Assembly: GCF_006363955.1 (NCBI RefSeq)
Contig: NZ_CP040948.1
Span: 1,984,001 to 2,048,000, forward strand
DNA length: 64,000 nucleotides
Direction of reading: 5' to 3'
From: Methylophilus medardicus
Lineage (GTDB): Bacteria > Pseudomonadota > Gammaproteobacteria > Burkholderiales > Methylophilaceae
The stretch's first letter is position 1. Each line of letters opens with the position of its first letter. The notes under the pieces were generated by a model. That model searched no databases. It saw only the letters and a list, made by a program, of their open reading frames with translations, and was not told where the DNA came from. Shown here in pieces: positions 57,558 to 64,000 of this stretch. The position numbers were made by a program, and so were the translations under genes.

Positions 57558-57956
57558 ATGGAAGATAGCGAAAACGAACTTACTTTTCAATTCGAAGCAG
57601 ACTCTGAATATTCAGTTAGTTTGGAAACAGCAACTTCGCTAATGACAATCGTCGGCGCACCCTCTTTAGAGGCATTGATTCAACATTCACTTGCACTGTT
57701 AAGGGATCATCTTGAAATTGCGTACCCCAAAGAAGCAGAAGAAATATCTACTTCCGAGCACTGGTGCAATATCGCTCGGCAACTTCCCAACGGTATAAAC
57801 GTGGGAGTGATATCGGGATTCATCAATAGAAATACCCAAAATAATGCACAAGTTAGTAATGAATACTCATTGCAAGAGTTAATGTCTGATGTCACTGATG
57901 AAAATAAGCATGAGCATATAGACTTTGGAAAACCTATCGGGAAAGACATGCCATGA
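57558..57956 (+). CDS. Hypothetical protein, paralogue B
   Basis: 132 residues, with AAGGAG before the ATG. The N-terminal 45 residues (FEADSEYSVSLETATSL, SLEALIQHSL) repeat the sequence of the preceding gene; the C-terminal 80 residues are unique, acidic and polar. Not recognised. Confidence 0.6.
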   Translation: MEDSENELTFQFEADSEYSVSLETATSLMTIVGAPSLEALIQHSLALLRDHLEIAYPKEAEEISTSEHWCNIARQLPNGINVGVISGFINRNTQNNAQVSNEYSLQELMSDVTDENKHEHIDFGKPIGKDMP

Positions 57957-57971
57957 AGAAATGAGGTGTAA

Positions 57972-58178
57972 ATGGAATTCGAAATTTTAATCAGTGTGGG
58001 CTTAACACCTGAAGAGGCTAAAGAGAGCGTTTTAGAAGCATGCCGTAAATACGAGCAAGGTGAAAAATACGTTGTTAAACAATTAGCAGTTAATACGTGG
58101 GACCAGTTTTACGCGCTGTTTTCACCGATAGGCCTGTTGCAAATGGAATCGTTTATTAAGGATAACGACATTAGCTGA
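57972..58178 (+). CDS. Small hypothetical protein
   Basis: 68 residues, with GAGGTG before the ATG. Helical and charged (TPEEAKESVLEACRKYEQGEK). Not recognised; third gene of the small-gene operon after tRNA-Arg. Confidence 0.55.
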   Translation: MEFEILISVGLTPEEAKESVLEACRKYEQGEKYVVKQLAVNTWDQFYALFSPIGLLQMESFIKDNDIS

Positions 58179-58236
58179 TGAAAGCCTGTGCGATTACAAA
58201 CCATTAGACCCTACCAGCCAAGACAAGACTTTAAAT

Positions 58237-58413
58237 GTGTCAGCTTTGAAGTTATTTGACCCGGCGGAATATATCAATAGTGCTGAGGATGTGGTGCATT
58301 TTTTAAAAGAAACTCTTCAAGAAAATGATCCAGTTGCATTAGCGGAAGGTTTAGATATTATCTTTAGATCAGAAGGGTTCTCCAAACTATCTGAAGACAA
58401 AGCGCCACTTTAA
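58237..58413 (+). pseudogene. Truncated addiction-module antidote (TIGR02684-like)
   Basis: The reading frame KLFDPAEYINSAEDVVHFLK, then ETLQENDPVALAEGLDII and GFSKLSED, matches the N-terminal half of the TIGR02684 antidote family. It stops at residue 58, before the HTH recognition helix and the rest of that family's usual 90-100 residues. The GTG at 58237 is a possible start, though the frame is open further upstream. No partner toxin is seen. Its end meets the convergent AbiV gene. Confidence 0.5.
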
Positions 58414-58997
58414 AGTCTAAAAAATCGCTCTAGTGCATCCTTGTCACCAAGCAATAGGGCCACATTGTCCTGAAATTTCTCAGTATCTAACAGGCTCTTT
58501 TCAGCATCCTCCCTTGTAAACTTTTTAGGAAGACTTTGGATTTTTCCATCTTTCGTAATGGAAACGTACAAGGCATCTTGTTTACAACGATCTTTCACCT
58601 TCTGTCTCAGCTGCGCCTTTTCCGCAGCTACTATATCTCTCACTTTATTTGCATCGGGATATGCTGACTTAAAGCCTCCCAACGCCCGTGCTCTGGCTTT
58701 CTCCCATTCAATATAGTTAACTACAGCTTGTGCAAGACCTTGTTTGGAAGCGTGATCACGTAGCGAGTTGTAAACGGTTGAGTCCCATCGCAGATTCTCT
58801 GCGCTCTGTTTTAATACAAAAGCTTTAGACAATTCTTCTTCAGCGAGTATGGCTAGTGCCAATGCACTTGAGTAACGGTGAGATTCAAAAAACAGGCGGG
58901 CATCTTTAATCAGCTCGCAGCCATGGTCATAGACCGCTTGAGCAGAAATTTCGAGATCGTTTTTTAATTTCTCATCGACTGATCTTGTCCAACTCAT
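58410..58997 (-). CDS. AbiV-family abortive infection protein (HEPN-like)
   Basis: 195 residues. The AbiV pattern GCELIKDARLFFESHRYSS then ALALAILAEEELSKAFVL lies at about residues 27-63. AbiV of Lactococcus blocks phage growth and the family falls in the HEPN clan. The remainder is charged and helical. It is the last of a minus-strand row: 21 bp behind a membrane-protein gene. Whether it is a nuclease cannot be told. Confidence 0.78.
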   Translation of the reverse strand: MSWTRSVDEKLKNDLEISAQAVYDHGCELIKDARLFFESHRYSSALALAILAEEELSKAFVLKQSAENLRWDSTVYNSLRDHASKQGLAQAVVNYIEWEKARARALGGFKSAYPDANKVRDIVAAEKAQLRQKVKDRCKQDALYVSITKDGKIQSLPKKFTREDAEKSLLDTEKFQDNVALLLGDKDALERFFRL

Positions 58998-59018
58998 CTT
59001 ATAACCTGCATTAGATAA

Positions 59019-59645
59019 TCACGATTTGGATTGAGTTTCTAACGGCACTGGTGCTGAAGGAGTAGGTATCACGCGCACGCGCTGTGCAGCTTCAAAGCGA
59101 GCTTTTTCAATTGCTGATAATTGTTCAACCAAGTATTGCATTGGAGTCCATCTGACATCTGCTCTCTTCGGAAAGCCAGCATGAGTTTTCAGCTTATCAG
59201 CTAACATCAATGCGTTGATTCCCAAGTTGGCATATTGAAATTGCCGCTCTTCAAAGCAGTCGCTAAAGTCTGGTGGAACATCAAATTCACAGACGCTGCG
59301 TATCTTGTCATTGGCCGCTTCAGCTTTATGAGGCAAGTCCAATACTTCATACATAATGTCTTGAGGCAATGCTGTCCACTCACCTTTGATTAATAACGGC
59401 TCGAATTTCGGGACGGGCACTTGAACACTGTTAAATCCATTTGCATCAGGCTGCCCCTCACATAGTCCATCATCACCGACTACATCTGCACACGCAGAAG
59501 CATATCGCTCAAGTTCAAACGAAACCAATGTAGCTAAATACTTAGCATCTTTTTCGTCTTTCTTTTTTTGGAAATAATAGTCTTTGAATACAGTTATCAA
59601 TGCCCCGATGATGACACCTAGTAAGCCAATAATTGCAGATTCCAT
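59019..59645 (-). CDS. Hypothetical single-pass membrane protein
   Basis: 208 residues with an N-terminal membrane helix (about 4-20, AIIGLLGVIIGALITVF) followed by KDYYFQKKKDEKDAKYLATL, a basic coiled region, and a soluble helical domain with several cysteines. Not recognised. 27 bp downstream of the YozE-like gene and 21 bp upstream of AbiV. Confidence 0.65.
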   Translation of the reverse strand: MESAIIGLLGVIIGALITVFKDYYFQKKKDEKDAKYLATLVSFELERYASACADVVGDDGLCEGQPDANGFNSVQVPVPKFEPLLIKGEWTALPQDIMYEVLDLPHKAEAANDKIRSVCEFDVPPDFSDCFEERQFQYANLGINALMLADKLKTHAGFPKRADVRWTPMQYLVEQLSAIEKARFEAAQRVRVIPTPSAPVPLETQSKS

Positions 59646-59672
59646 GATTCAATTCCCTTGCAGTAATTGGGC

Positions 59673-59903
59673 CTAGAACGTAGAAAACTCCGACCAAGCC
59701 TGATCAAAACTCAGAATGGCTTCTCTACTCGCATGCATACGAATCAGGTAAGCCATCCACTCATCATGACTTGCTTCACCTTTGGGAGCGCGATCATCTC
59801 GCTTTACGTCTAATGCCAAGTCACCAACAGGATCATTTCTATCAGATAGCGATATAAGCCAGTTATAAAAGTTATTGCTGTTAGTCACATAGATCCAATT
59901 CAA
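59673..59903 (-). CDS. YozE-like SAM-like domain protein
   Basis: 76 residues from TTG at 59903, or about 70 from GTG at 59885; neither start is certain. FYNWLISLSDRNDPVGDLAL, DDRAPKGEASHDEWMAYL and SFDQAWSEF match the YozE_SAM_like family (SFYDWL...DPIGDLA...). Function unknown; the fold suggests protein interaction. 27 bp after the HNH gene. Confidence 0.65.
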   Translation of the reverse strand: MNWIYVTNSNNFYNWLISLSDRNDPVGDLALDVKRDDRAPKGEASHDEWMAYLIRMHASREAILSFDQAWSEFSTF

Positions 59904-59930
59904 TGTTTTATGAATATTGAAAAATTGATA

Positions 59931-60647
59931 CTACATCTCAACTAGCTTCTTCACCAAGTCTTGGTTTCCGGTGACGACAATAATTTCAGAGGAGCTGGCT
60001 GAGTCCTTATCAGTGCTATCTGCGAGCATCAACCCGCCATAAAAACGAAGTCGCCATACAGTTTCTAATCTTGGGCGCATCCTGATCAAGCCAGTATAAG
60101 TCACTGTGTCGTTTCCCAGGGCATGGTGGATAGGGTTGCTTTCAGGATGCTGGAAAAGATGGTCGTACATTGCTGATAGCTTAGCTGATGGAAAAATACT
60201 CCCACTAGCCTGGCCCTCATTTAGATAGAGGTCAAAATGATGTAATGCGAGACCACGACCGACCAAGGCGAAGAATTGTGCTGCACGTTTAGCATCGAAG
60301 GGTAAAGACATGGTTTGCTGCCAGGTATCATTCTCAAATGCCCATGCATTCCCTCTGCCTGCATCCAGCTCTTTATATAACTTCTGATTCCGCTGAAGCC
60401 TGGGTGGTACGTGATCGTTCAGATTTACGCTGGCATCTGCATGCCTGCCGCCGAAAGGCAGCAAGGCAGTCAAATAATGCTCAAGCTGACTTTTCAGGTT
60501 GTTACAGGCCTCGCAAGCGGGAACCTGCGGTAGATTGGCGCGAGCATCAGGCAAAAAGAATTCACGCGCAAAGATATGATCCCCTGTTGTAGCAGGATTT
60601 GCTGTGCAATATGCACATGGTTTACCACGAAACCGTTTTGTACCCAT
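59931..60647 (-). CDS. HNH-type endonuclease-like protein
   Basis: About 238 residues from the ATG at 60647. The N-terminus has C11xxC14, the DH of GDHIF at residues 23-24 and C45xxC48N (CEACNNLK), the layout of a zinc-bound HNH nuclease. The long C-terminal part is unrecognised. It heads a closely spaced row HNH, YozE-like, membrane protein, AbiV. Confidence 0.7.
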   Translation of the reverse strand: MGTKRFRGKPCAYCTANPATTGDHIFAREFFLPDARANLPQVPACEACNNLKSQLEHYLTALLPFGGRHADASVNLNDHVPPRLQRNQKLYKELDAGRGNAWAFENDTWQQTMSLPFDAKRAAQFFALVGRGLALHHFDLYLNEGQASGSIFPSAKLSAMYDHLFQHPESNPIHHALGNDTVTYTGLIRMRPRLETVWRLRFYGGLMLADSTDKDSASSSEIIVVTGNQDLVKKLVEM

Positions 60648-60718
60648 CTGAATTTGGGAAGCTTTTCCGCTAATCGCTATTCTTAAAAACAAAGACCATT
60701 TTGATTCATTTGATGCTT

Positions 60719-61699
60719 TTAAGCAGGGGTATGGATTGGGATTGCACCGCCAACAATCGCCCTAATTTGGTCATGGATGGTACTAGGGGCATAAATTGCC
60801 TCAATGTGATCTAATGGATTCCAATTCTCAGTAGTTGGTTGATATATTAATGCTAGCTCTTTACGTTGCTGTGTTTTTCCATCGACCTTAACAGATTTAT
60901 TCCAGAAAGTTGGGTCAACAGCAATTACTTTTTTAATTTCTTCAGGCGTAAGGGTGCGACCAAGAGGTTTCCCATTAATATTTAAGTCTCCAGCGATGAT
61001 GCGCCACTCTCGCAAGCGATAATATCCCAGGCTCTCATTGTTATGAAGATTATCTGTTGGATAAAACATGTTCAAAAAAATATTAAACATGCCAATACTG
61101 TGATCAAACGGGATATTGTTATAGCCCACATACTGTAGAAGTCCTTTAGCATCTGCGGCTTTTATCTTGAAAATCGCATCAACTTTACCCTGTGAGTTGG
61201 TATTTGTTAGTTCTAATAAGTAATCTGGATCAATTGGGGTTCCCTGAAGCTTGCTCTGAACAGTTGTTGCGTCACTTGAAACTTTCAGTTCTTGAAATTG
61301 CGACATCACATGTTTGGTGGCAGAAGCTGCTTTAACAGCAAAGGTAGCTAACTCACTGAGCGGACCACCAGTGCCTTGCGGCGAGTATATAACTGGCATA
61401 GCACCCACATCGCGAAGTACAGTTTTATCAAATGAGAGAGCAATTGGTCCAAATTGCTTAGAGTGTTCTTTCAATTCTGAAGCATTGATTTCAGTGAAAC
61501 ACACTCTTCTTTGCAGAATTTGAAGCGGTTTTTTGTTAAGTCCCATCATTTCGGAATTCCATTCAACCACCTCTGGTGCCATCACGAATCCTAACTCTTT
61601 AATAAGCGTCAAAATTTTTAGTGCTCTTTGTTGAACTTGAACTTCGGATTCGTCTTTTTGAGGTCTAGGGAAGCTATGAATAAAGCTGGTTGGCTGCAT
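60719..61699 (-). CDS. AbiGi-like/DUF2971-type protein
   Basis: 326 residues. GPIALSFDKTVLRDVGAMPV then IYSPQ near residue 95 and YYRLREWRIIAGDLNING near 228 resemble the AbiGi antitoxin-like family of abortive infection systems and related DUF2971 proteins. This is motif-level only. It lies 71 bp upstream of the HNH gene on the same strand and could be its first gene or a separate unit. Confidence 0.55.
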   Translation of the reverse strand: MQPTSFIHSFPRPQKDESEVQVQQRALKILTLIKELGFVMAPEVVEWNSEMMGLNKKPLQILQRRVCFTEINASELKEHSKQFGPIALSFDKTVLRDVGAMPVIYSPQGTGGPLSELATFAVKAASATKHVMSQFQELKVSSDATTVQSKLQGTPIDPDYLLELTNTNSQGKVDAIFKIKAADAKGLLQYVGYNNIPFDHSIGMFNIFLNMFYPTDNLHNNESLGYYRLREWRIIAGDLNINGKPLGRTLTPEEIKKVIAVDPTFWNKSVKVDGKTQQRKELALIYQPTTENWNPLDHIEAIYAPSTIHDQIRAIVGGAIPIHTPA

Positions 61700-61768
61700 G
61701 TTAGTTACCTAAATGATTATTTTTGATGGGTGACACATTTTACTTATACTCCGCATGAGGTTGAAGCT

Positions 61769-62057
61769 TCAACCTGAAATCAGAGTAAAATCATAGGCAC
61801 GATTCACAATCAGTCTGCATTCTGGATGGATACCAGCATCAACCATGGAGTCGGCATCCCTTGCAACGTGAACGATGAAGGTAGCTGGCGGATCTTTAAT
61901 AAGAAACTCCTGGAGATCAAGATCCTTCATTTTCATAATCTTGAGCCGCCGATACAAACCTTGATTGACCTGCATTAACCTTACCATCGTAGAAAGGGAT
62001 GATAATCGGTGAAGGGCTAAGCTCAAGTTGAGTAATTAGAGATATCTCATGGCTCAT
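61769..62057 (-). pseudogene. Broken UmuD-like gene
   Basis: An N-terminal part starts at 62057 overlapping the previous stop (ATGA) and reads PIIIPFYDGKVNAGQSRFVSA, close to a UmuD cleavage region, then meets a stop at 61917-61919. Around 61920-61945 the frame shifts and continues as DLDLQEFLIKDPPATFIVHV and DADSMVDAGI with the catalytic serine. It ends after CRLIVNRAYD, before the catalytic lysine. So it is both frameshifted and truncated. Confidence 0.65.
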
Positions 62058-62677
62058 TTGAATCTCCTGAATGAACCCGTGACAACACCCGTGATTTCAA
62101 ACTCCATCTGCTTTGTGATTAAGATAGGTGCATATTTGCCTGAAGAGTTTTCCGGCAACAGTTTGGGTAAGCCATTGGGTTGTTTAGATAGAGTTTTGAC
62201 GGTGAACTCACCATCAATCATTGCAAGTACGATATCTCCCAGTGAGGCTTGCTTCCCTTTCACGACGATAGCTTTATCACCGGGCATCAGACCAGCCTCA
62301 ATCATGGACTCCCCCTGAATGGTGATAAAGAAAGTGTCATTGCCATCCCTAATCAGGTACTCATACATGTCGATTTGCTCTTCGACATCGTTATCAGCAG
62401 GCGCTGGCAAGCCTGCAGGCACCTTGGATTGATACAACGGCAAACTCAGGCTTGGCAAACCTAATACTGGTTCGGAAAATTCATCTACCGCATCCAGATT
62501 GTCCTTTTGCTCAGCCTGTCTTTGCTTCTTTGCATAAGACTCAAGAAAATCAATAATCACTGGTTTCTGGCTATTAGGCACACGAATAACGGACGTTTCC
62601 TCACGGAACGTGCCTGACCCTACTTTTCTGCCGGAGCCGGGTTTCCTGGTAGTGATTTTTCTGTTGTCATTTTTCAT
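62054..62677 (-). CDS. UmuD/LexA-like S24 regulator with N-terminal extension
   Basis: 207 residues. The S24 domain has an A88-G89 cleavage site (VPAGLPAPA), Ser124 in GESMIEAG and Lys161 in GEFTVKTL. UmuD itself is about 139 residues; here about 60 extra N-terminal residues are basic (GRKVGSGTFREETSVIRVP), like a segment found on other extended UmuD proteins that may bind DNA. No umuC is in the window, so a regulator role is more likely than a polymerase subunit. Palindromic sites lie upstream. Confidence 0.8.
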   Translation of the reverse strand: MKNDNRKITTRKPGSGRKVGSGTFREETSVIRVPNSQKPVIIDFLESYAKKQRQAEQKDNLDAVDEFSEPVLGLPSLSLPLYQSKVPAGLPAPADNDVEEQIDMYEYLIRDGNDTFFITIQGESMIEAGLMPGDKAIVVKGKQASLGDIVLAMIDGEFTVKTLSKQPNGLPKLLPENSSGKYAPILITKQMEFEITGVVTGSFRRFK

Positions 62678-62680
62678 GTT

Positions 62681-62759
62681 TTTTATTGTAACAAAAATAA
62701 ATATTTTATTGTAACAATAAAATTTAATGTTTATACTGACCTCATTGTATTGGTGACAA
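62681..62759 (-). promoter_or_regulatory. Promoter and operators of the UmuD-like gene
   Basis: Minus strand: TTGTCA-N18-TATAAA (rc 62730-62759). Downstream lie two direct copies of TTTTATTGTAACAA (plus strand, 62681-62694 and 62704-62717). The second is part of a perfect palindrome, ATTTTATTGT-A-ACAATAAAAT, at 62703-62723. The layout suits self-repression. Confidence 0.55.
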
Positions 62760-62842
62760 GTGCAAAGTATTTAAAATACGTAAACCGTTATTTTTTAGAC
62801 ATGCAACAATATCTAACCAAAAGAAATGTTCTAAATTAAAGT

Positions 62843-62934
62843 GCACATAAAGTGCTACATAAACGCCACATAACTGTATCGCTTTAATAATATATGTAGC
62901 ACTTTGTTGCGTTTTAATGTGAAAGTGATACAAT
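62843..62934 (+). promoter_or_regulatory. Operators and promoter of the HTH gene
   Basis: GCACATAAAGTGCT (62843-62856) contains GCAC-N5-GTGC. AAAGTGCTACAT (62849-62860) and ATGTAGCACTTT (62894-62905) form a 12-bp perfect inverted repeat. A TTGCGT (62907-62912)/TACAAT (62929-62934) promoter follows immediately, so a bound repressor would cover it. Confidence 0.6.
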
Positions 62935-62960
62935 ACCTCTTGGTAAACAAGGGTTGGTAA

Positions 62961-63314
62961 ATGCCAAGAGTTAAGGTAGATAGTGAGTTGCTTGCTGAGG
63001 TGCAAGCGCTCGAAGCGGCGATTGGCAATCAGTCGAAATTAGCTCATATGCTTGGCGTAGACCGATCAACACTTTTGCGTTTTTGTAGCACGGGTAAAGC
63101 GATTGATAAGACCCGCGAAACAATGCGAAAAGGGTTAATACGCTACAAAAATGAAACAACTGGTAGCTCTGAAAAAGTAAGTGCATCCATCGGTGCGACT
63201 TTGACAGGAAACATACAAGAAGATATGCAAATGCTACGCTCGTTATGCACCACGGTTCTCACCGTATTAGATGGGTATGAGAAACTTTTAGCAAATGGGA
63301 CAAACAATAATTAA
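62961..63314 (+). CDS. HTH DNA-binding regulator of the AAA+ module
   Basis: 117 residues. A helix-turn-helix lies at about 24-42 (SKLAHMLGVDRSTLLRFCST), followed by a basic stretch and a helical C-terminus. AAGGG precedes the ATG. Probably represses itself and the AAA+ gene via GCACATAAAGTGCT sites on both sides of it. No exact family recognised. Confidence 0.7.
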   Translation: MPRVKVDSELLAEVQALEAAIGNQSKLAHMLGVDRSTLLRFCSTGKAIDKTRETMRKGLIRYKNETTGSSEKVSASIGATLTGNIQEDMQMLRSLCTTVLTVLDGYEKLLANGTNNN

Positions 63315-63316
63315 AG

Positions 63317-63330
63317 GCACATAAAGTGCT
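63317..63330 (+). promoter_or_regulatory. Second copy of the GCACATAAAGTGCT site
   Basis: A 14-bp exact copy of the site at 62843-62856, located between the HTH gene and the AAA+ ATPase gene. Suggests separate control of the ATPase. Confidence 0.6.
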
Positions 63331-63354
63331 TACTCCGGGTGGAGGTGAAGAAAA

Positions 63355-64000
63355 ATGGCAACCAAGGCACAACAGGACAGAGCAGCACTAGAACGGACAA
63401 TGAACGCAATCATTGCGAGTTCCAGAAAAAATAAGCAACCACAGCTCATTGGGCTGGAGGAATCGGTTGCTCAAGCGACACCAGCCAGCATTGCATTGCC
63501 GGATCGTGTTGCTGAGCTTGTGTATGACATTCCAGCACGCCGCAAGCTGGATGAACTTGTACTGACCGAAGAGATTGTCAGCGAAGTTGAAGAATTCATT
63601 CATGAATACTCCAACACCGACTTGTTACGCTCTCACTCTATAGAACCTCGCCATACAGTTCTCCTTAAAGGACCTCCAGGTAACGGAAAGACGAGCCTCG
63701 CAGAAGTATTTGCAACTGAGCTGGATTTACCTTTGCTGTCTGTTCGTTACGATGCAATCATTGATAGCTACCTGGGAGAGACTGCCAGCCGCTTGAAACG
63801 CCTGATCGACTTTGCAGAACAAACGCCTTGTGTCCTTTTCTTTGATGAATTTGATGCACTTGGCAAAGAGCGTAGTGACGTTCAGGAAACTGGCGAAATC
63901 AAACGCGTGATCAGTTCCTTGCTCGTTCAGATGGACCGTTTACCGTCCCATACGATTGTTGTGTGTGCCACTAACCATCCTGAGTTACTGGATCGTGCTG
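63355..64000 (+). CDS. AAA+ ATPase, partial
   Basis: 215 codons visible; the 3' end is outside the window. GGAGGTGAAG precedes the ATG. After about 95 N-terminal residues come Walker A GPPGNGKTS, the pore-like DSYLGETASRLKRL, Walker B CVLFFDEFDALGKER and sensor 1 VVCATNHPELLDRA. This is the FtsH/Vps4-like type that in many genomes precedes a subtilisin-like S8 protease gene; that neighbour cannot be seen here. Confidence 0.85.
   Translation, partial: MATKAQQDRAALERTMNAIIASSRKNKQPQLIGLEESVAQATPASIALPDRVAELVYDIPARRKLDELVLTEEIVSEVEEFIHEYSNTDLLRSHSIEPRHTVLLKGPPGNGKTSLAEVFATELDLPLLSVRYDAIIDSYLGETASRLKRLIDFAEQTPCVLFFDEFDALGKERSDVQETGEIKRVISSLLVQMDRLPSHTIVVCATNHPELLDRA

Noticed and set aside
62742-63005. 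Minus-strand 87-codon frame between the UmuD-like and HTH genes
   Set aside because: It covers the operators and both promoters and overlaps the start of the HTH gene; composition is AT-driven and no ribosome site or family pattern is seen.
57116-64000. CRISPR array or integrase in the island
   Set aside because: Looked for regular repeat-spacer units and tyrosine recombinase motifs; only short irregular repeats and no integrase were found in the visible part.

Overview
The window is chromosomal DNA of a betaproteobacterium. The best fit is a methylotrophic family such as Methylophilaceae, inferred from the gene order lepA-lepB-DUF4845-rnc-era-recO-pdxJ-acpS, the rpoE-mucA-mucB-mucD cluster, DUF3683 and DUF2256 proteins, a PEP-CTERM protein and an MxaD-like periplasmic protein. 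No RNA polymerase, rRNA or methanol dehydrogenase gene is present to settle the family. Genes are dense and mostly on the minus strand for the first 31 kb.

Layout. 1-4492: Fe-S photolyase/cryptochrome (cut by the window edge), DUF2256, triosephosphate isomerase, class II aldolase and fructose bisphosphatase. 4728-12190: tcdA, acpS, pdxJ, recO, era, rnc, DUF4845, lepB, lepA. 12385-16364: envelope-stress operon mucD-mucB-rseA-rpoE behind a sigma-E-type promoter. 16383-19020: nadB, a secreted thermonuclease, slyD. 19036-21589: molybdate operon modC-modB-modA and a short ModE-like regulator, with a ModE-type operator. 21595-23412: scpB, scpA, ybeY. 23477-24259: a second triosephosphate isomerase. 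24402-34378: low-complexity lipoprotein, ribosomal oxygenase, lipoprotein, phoR, TIGR03790-like protein, SDR, FemAB-like protein, EF-hand protein, ompR-envZ. 34404-44201: cysG, miaB-phoH, GST-pyrD, DUF3149, and a 1289-residue FAD/Fe-S oxidoreductase. 44297-56885: tlpA-hemJ-hypothetical, MxaD-like SRPBCC protein divergent from a TetR gene, PfkB kinase, glycine-zipper lipoprotein, olsB-olsA, chromate and TSUP transporters, apaH, cytochrome c, a PEP-CTERM beta-propeller-like protein and a sugar nucleotidyltransferase.

From tRNA-Arg(CCG) at 57039-57115 to the window end the DNA is visibly more AT-rich and the genes are of accessory type. It holds repeats resembling insertion-sequence ends, tandem small paralogues, a truncated antidote gene, a minus-strand cluster (AbiGi-like, HNH, YozE-like, membrane protein, AbiV/HEPN), a UmuD-like regulator beside a broken UmuD copy, and an HTH gene followed by an AAA+ ATPase that runs off the end. 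This looks like a mobile or defence island inserted at the tRNA; no integrase is visible in the window.

The most notable regulatory signal is a set of Pho-box arrays: 7-mers resembling CTGTCAT repeated every 11 bp. They lie upstream of olsBA (ornithine lipid synthesis), the PEP-CTERM propeller-like protein and phoR. In the first two cases the array ends exactly 10 bp before a -10-like hexamer, which links three separate loci to phosphate starvation. The most notable candidate systems are the HNH/YozE/membrane/AbiV gene cluster and the operator-flanked HTH-AAA+ module in the island.
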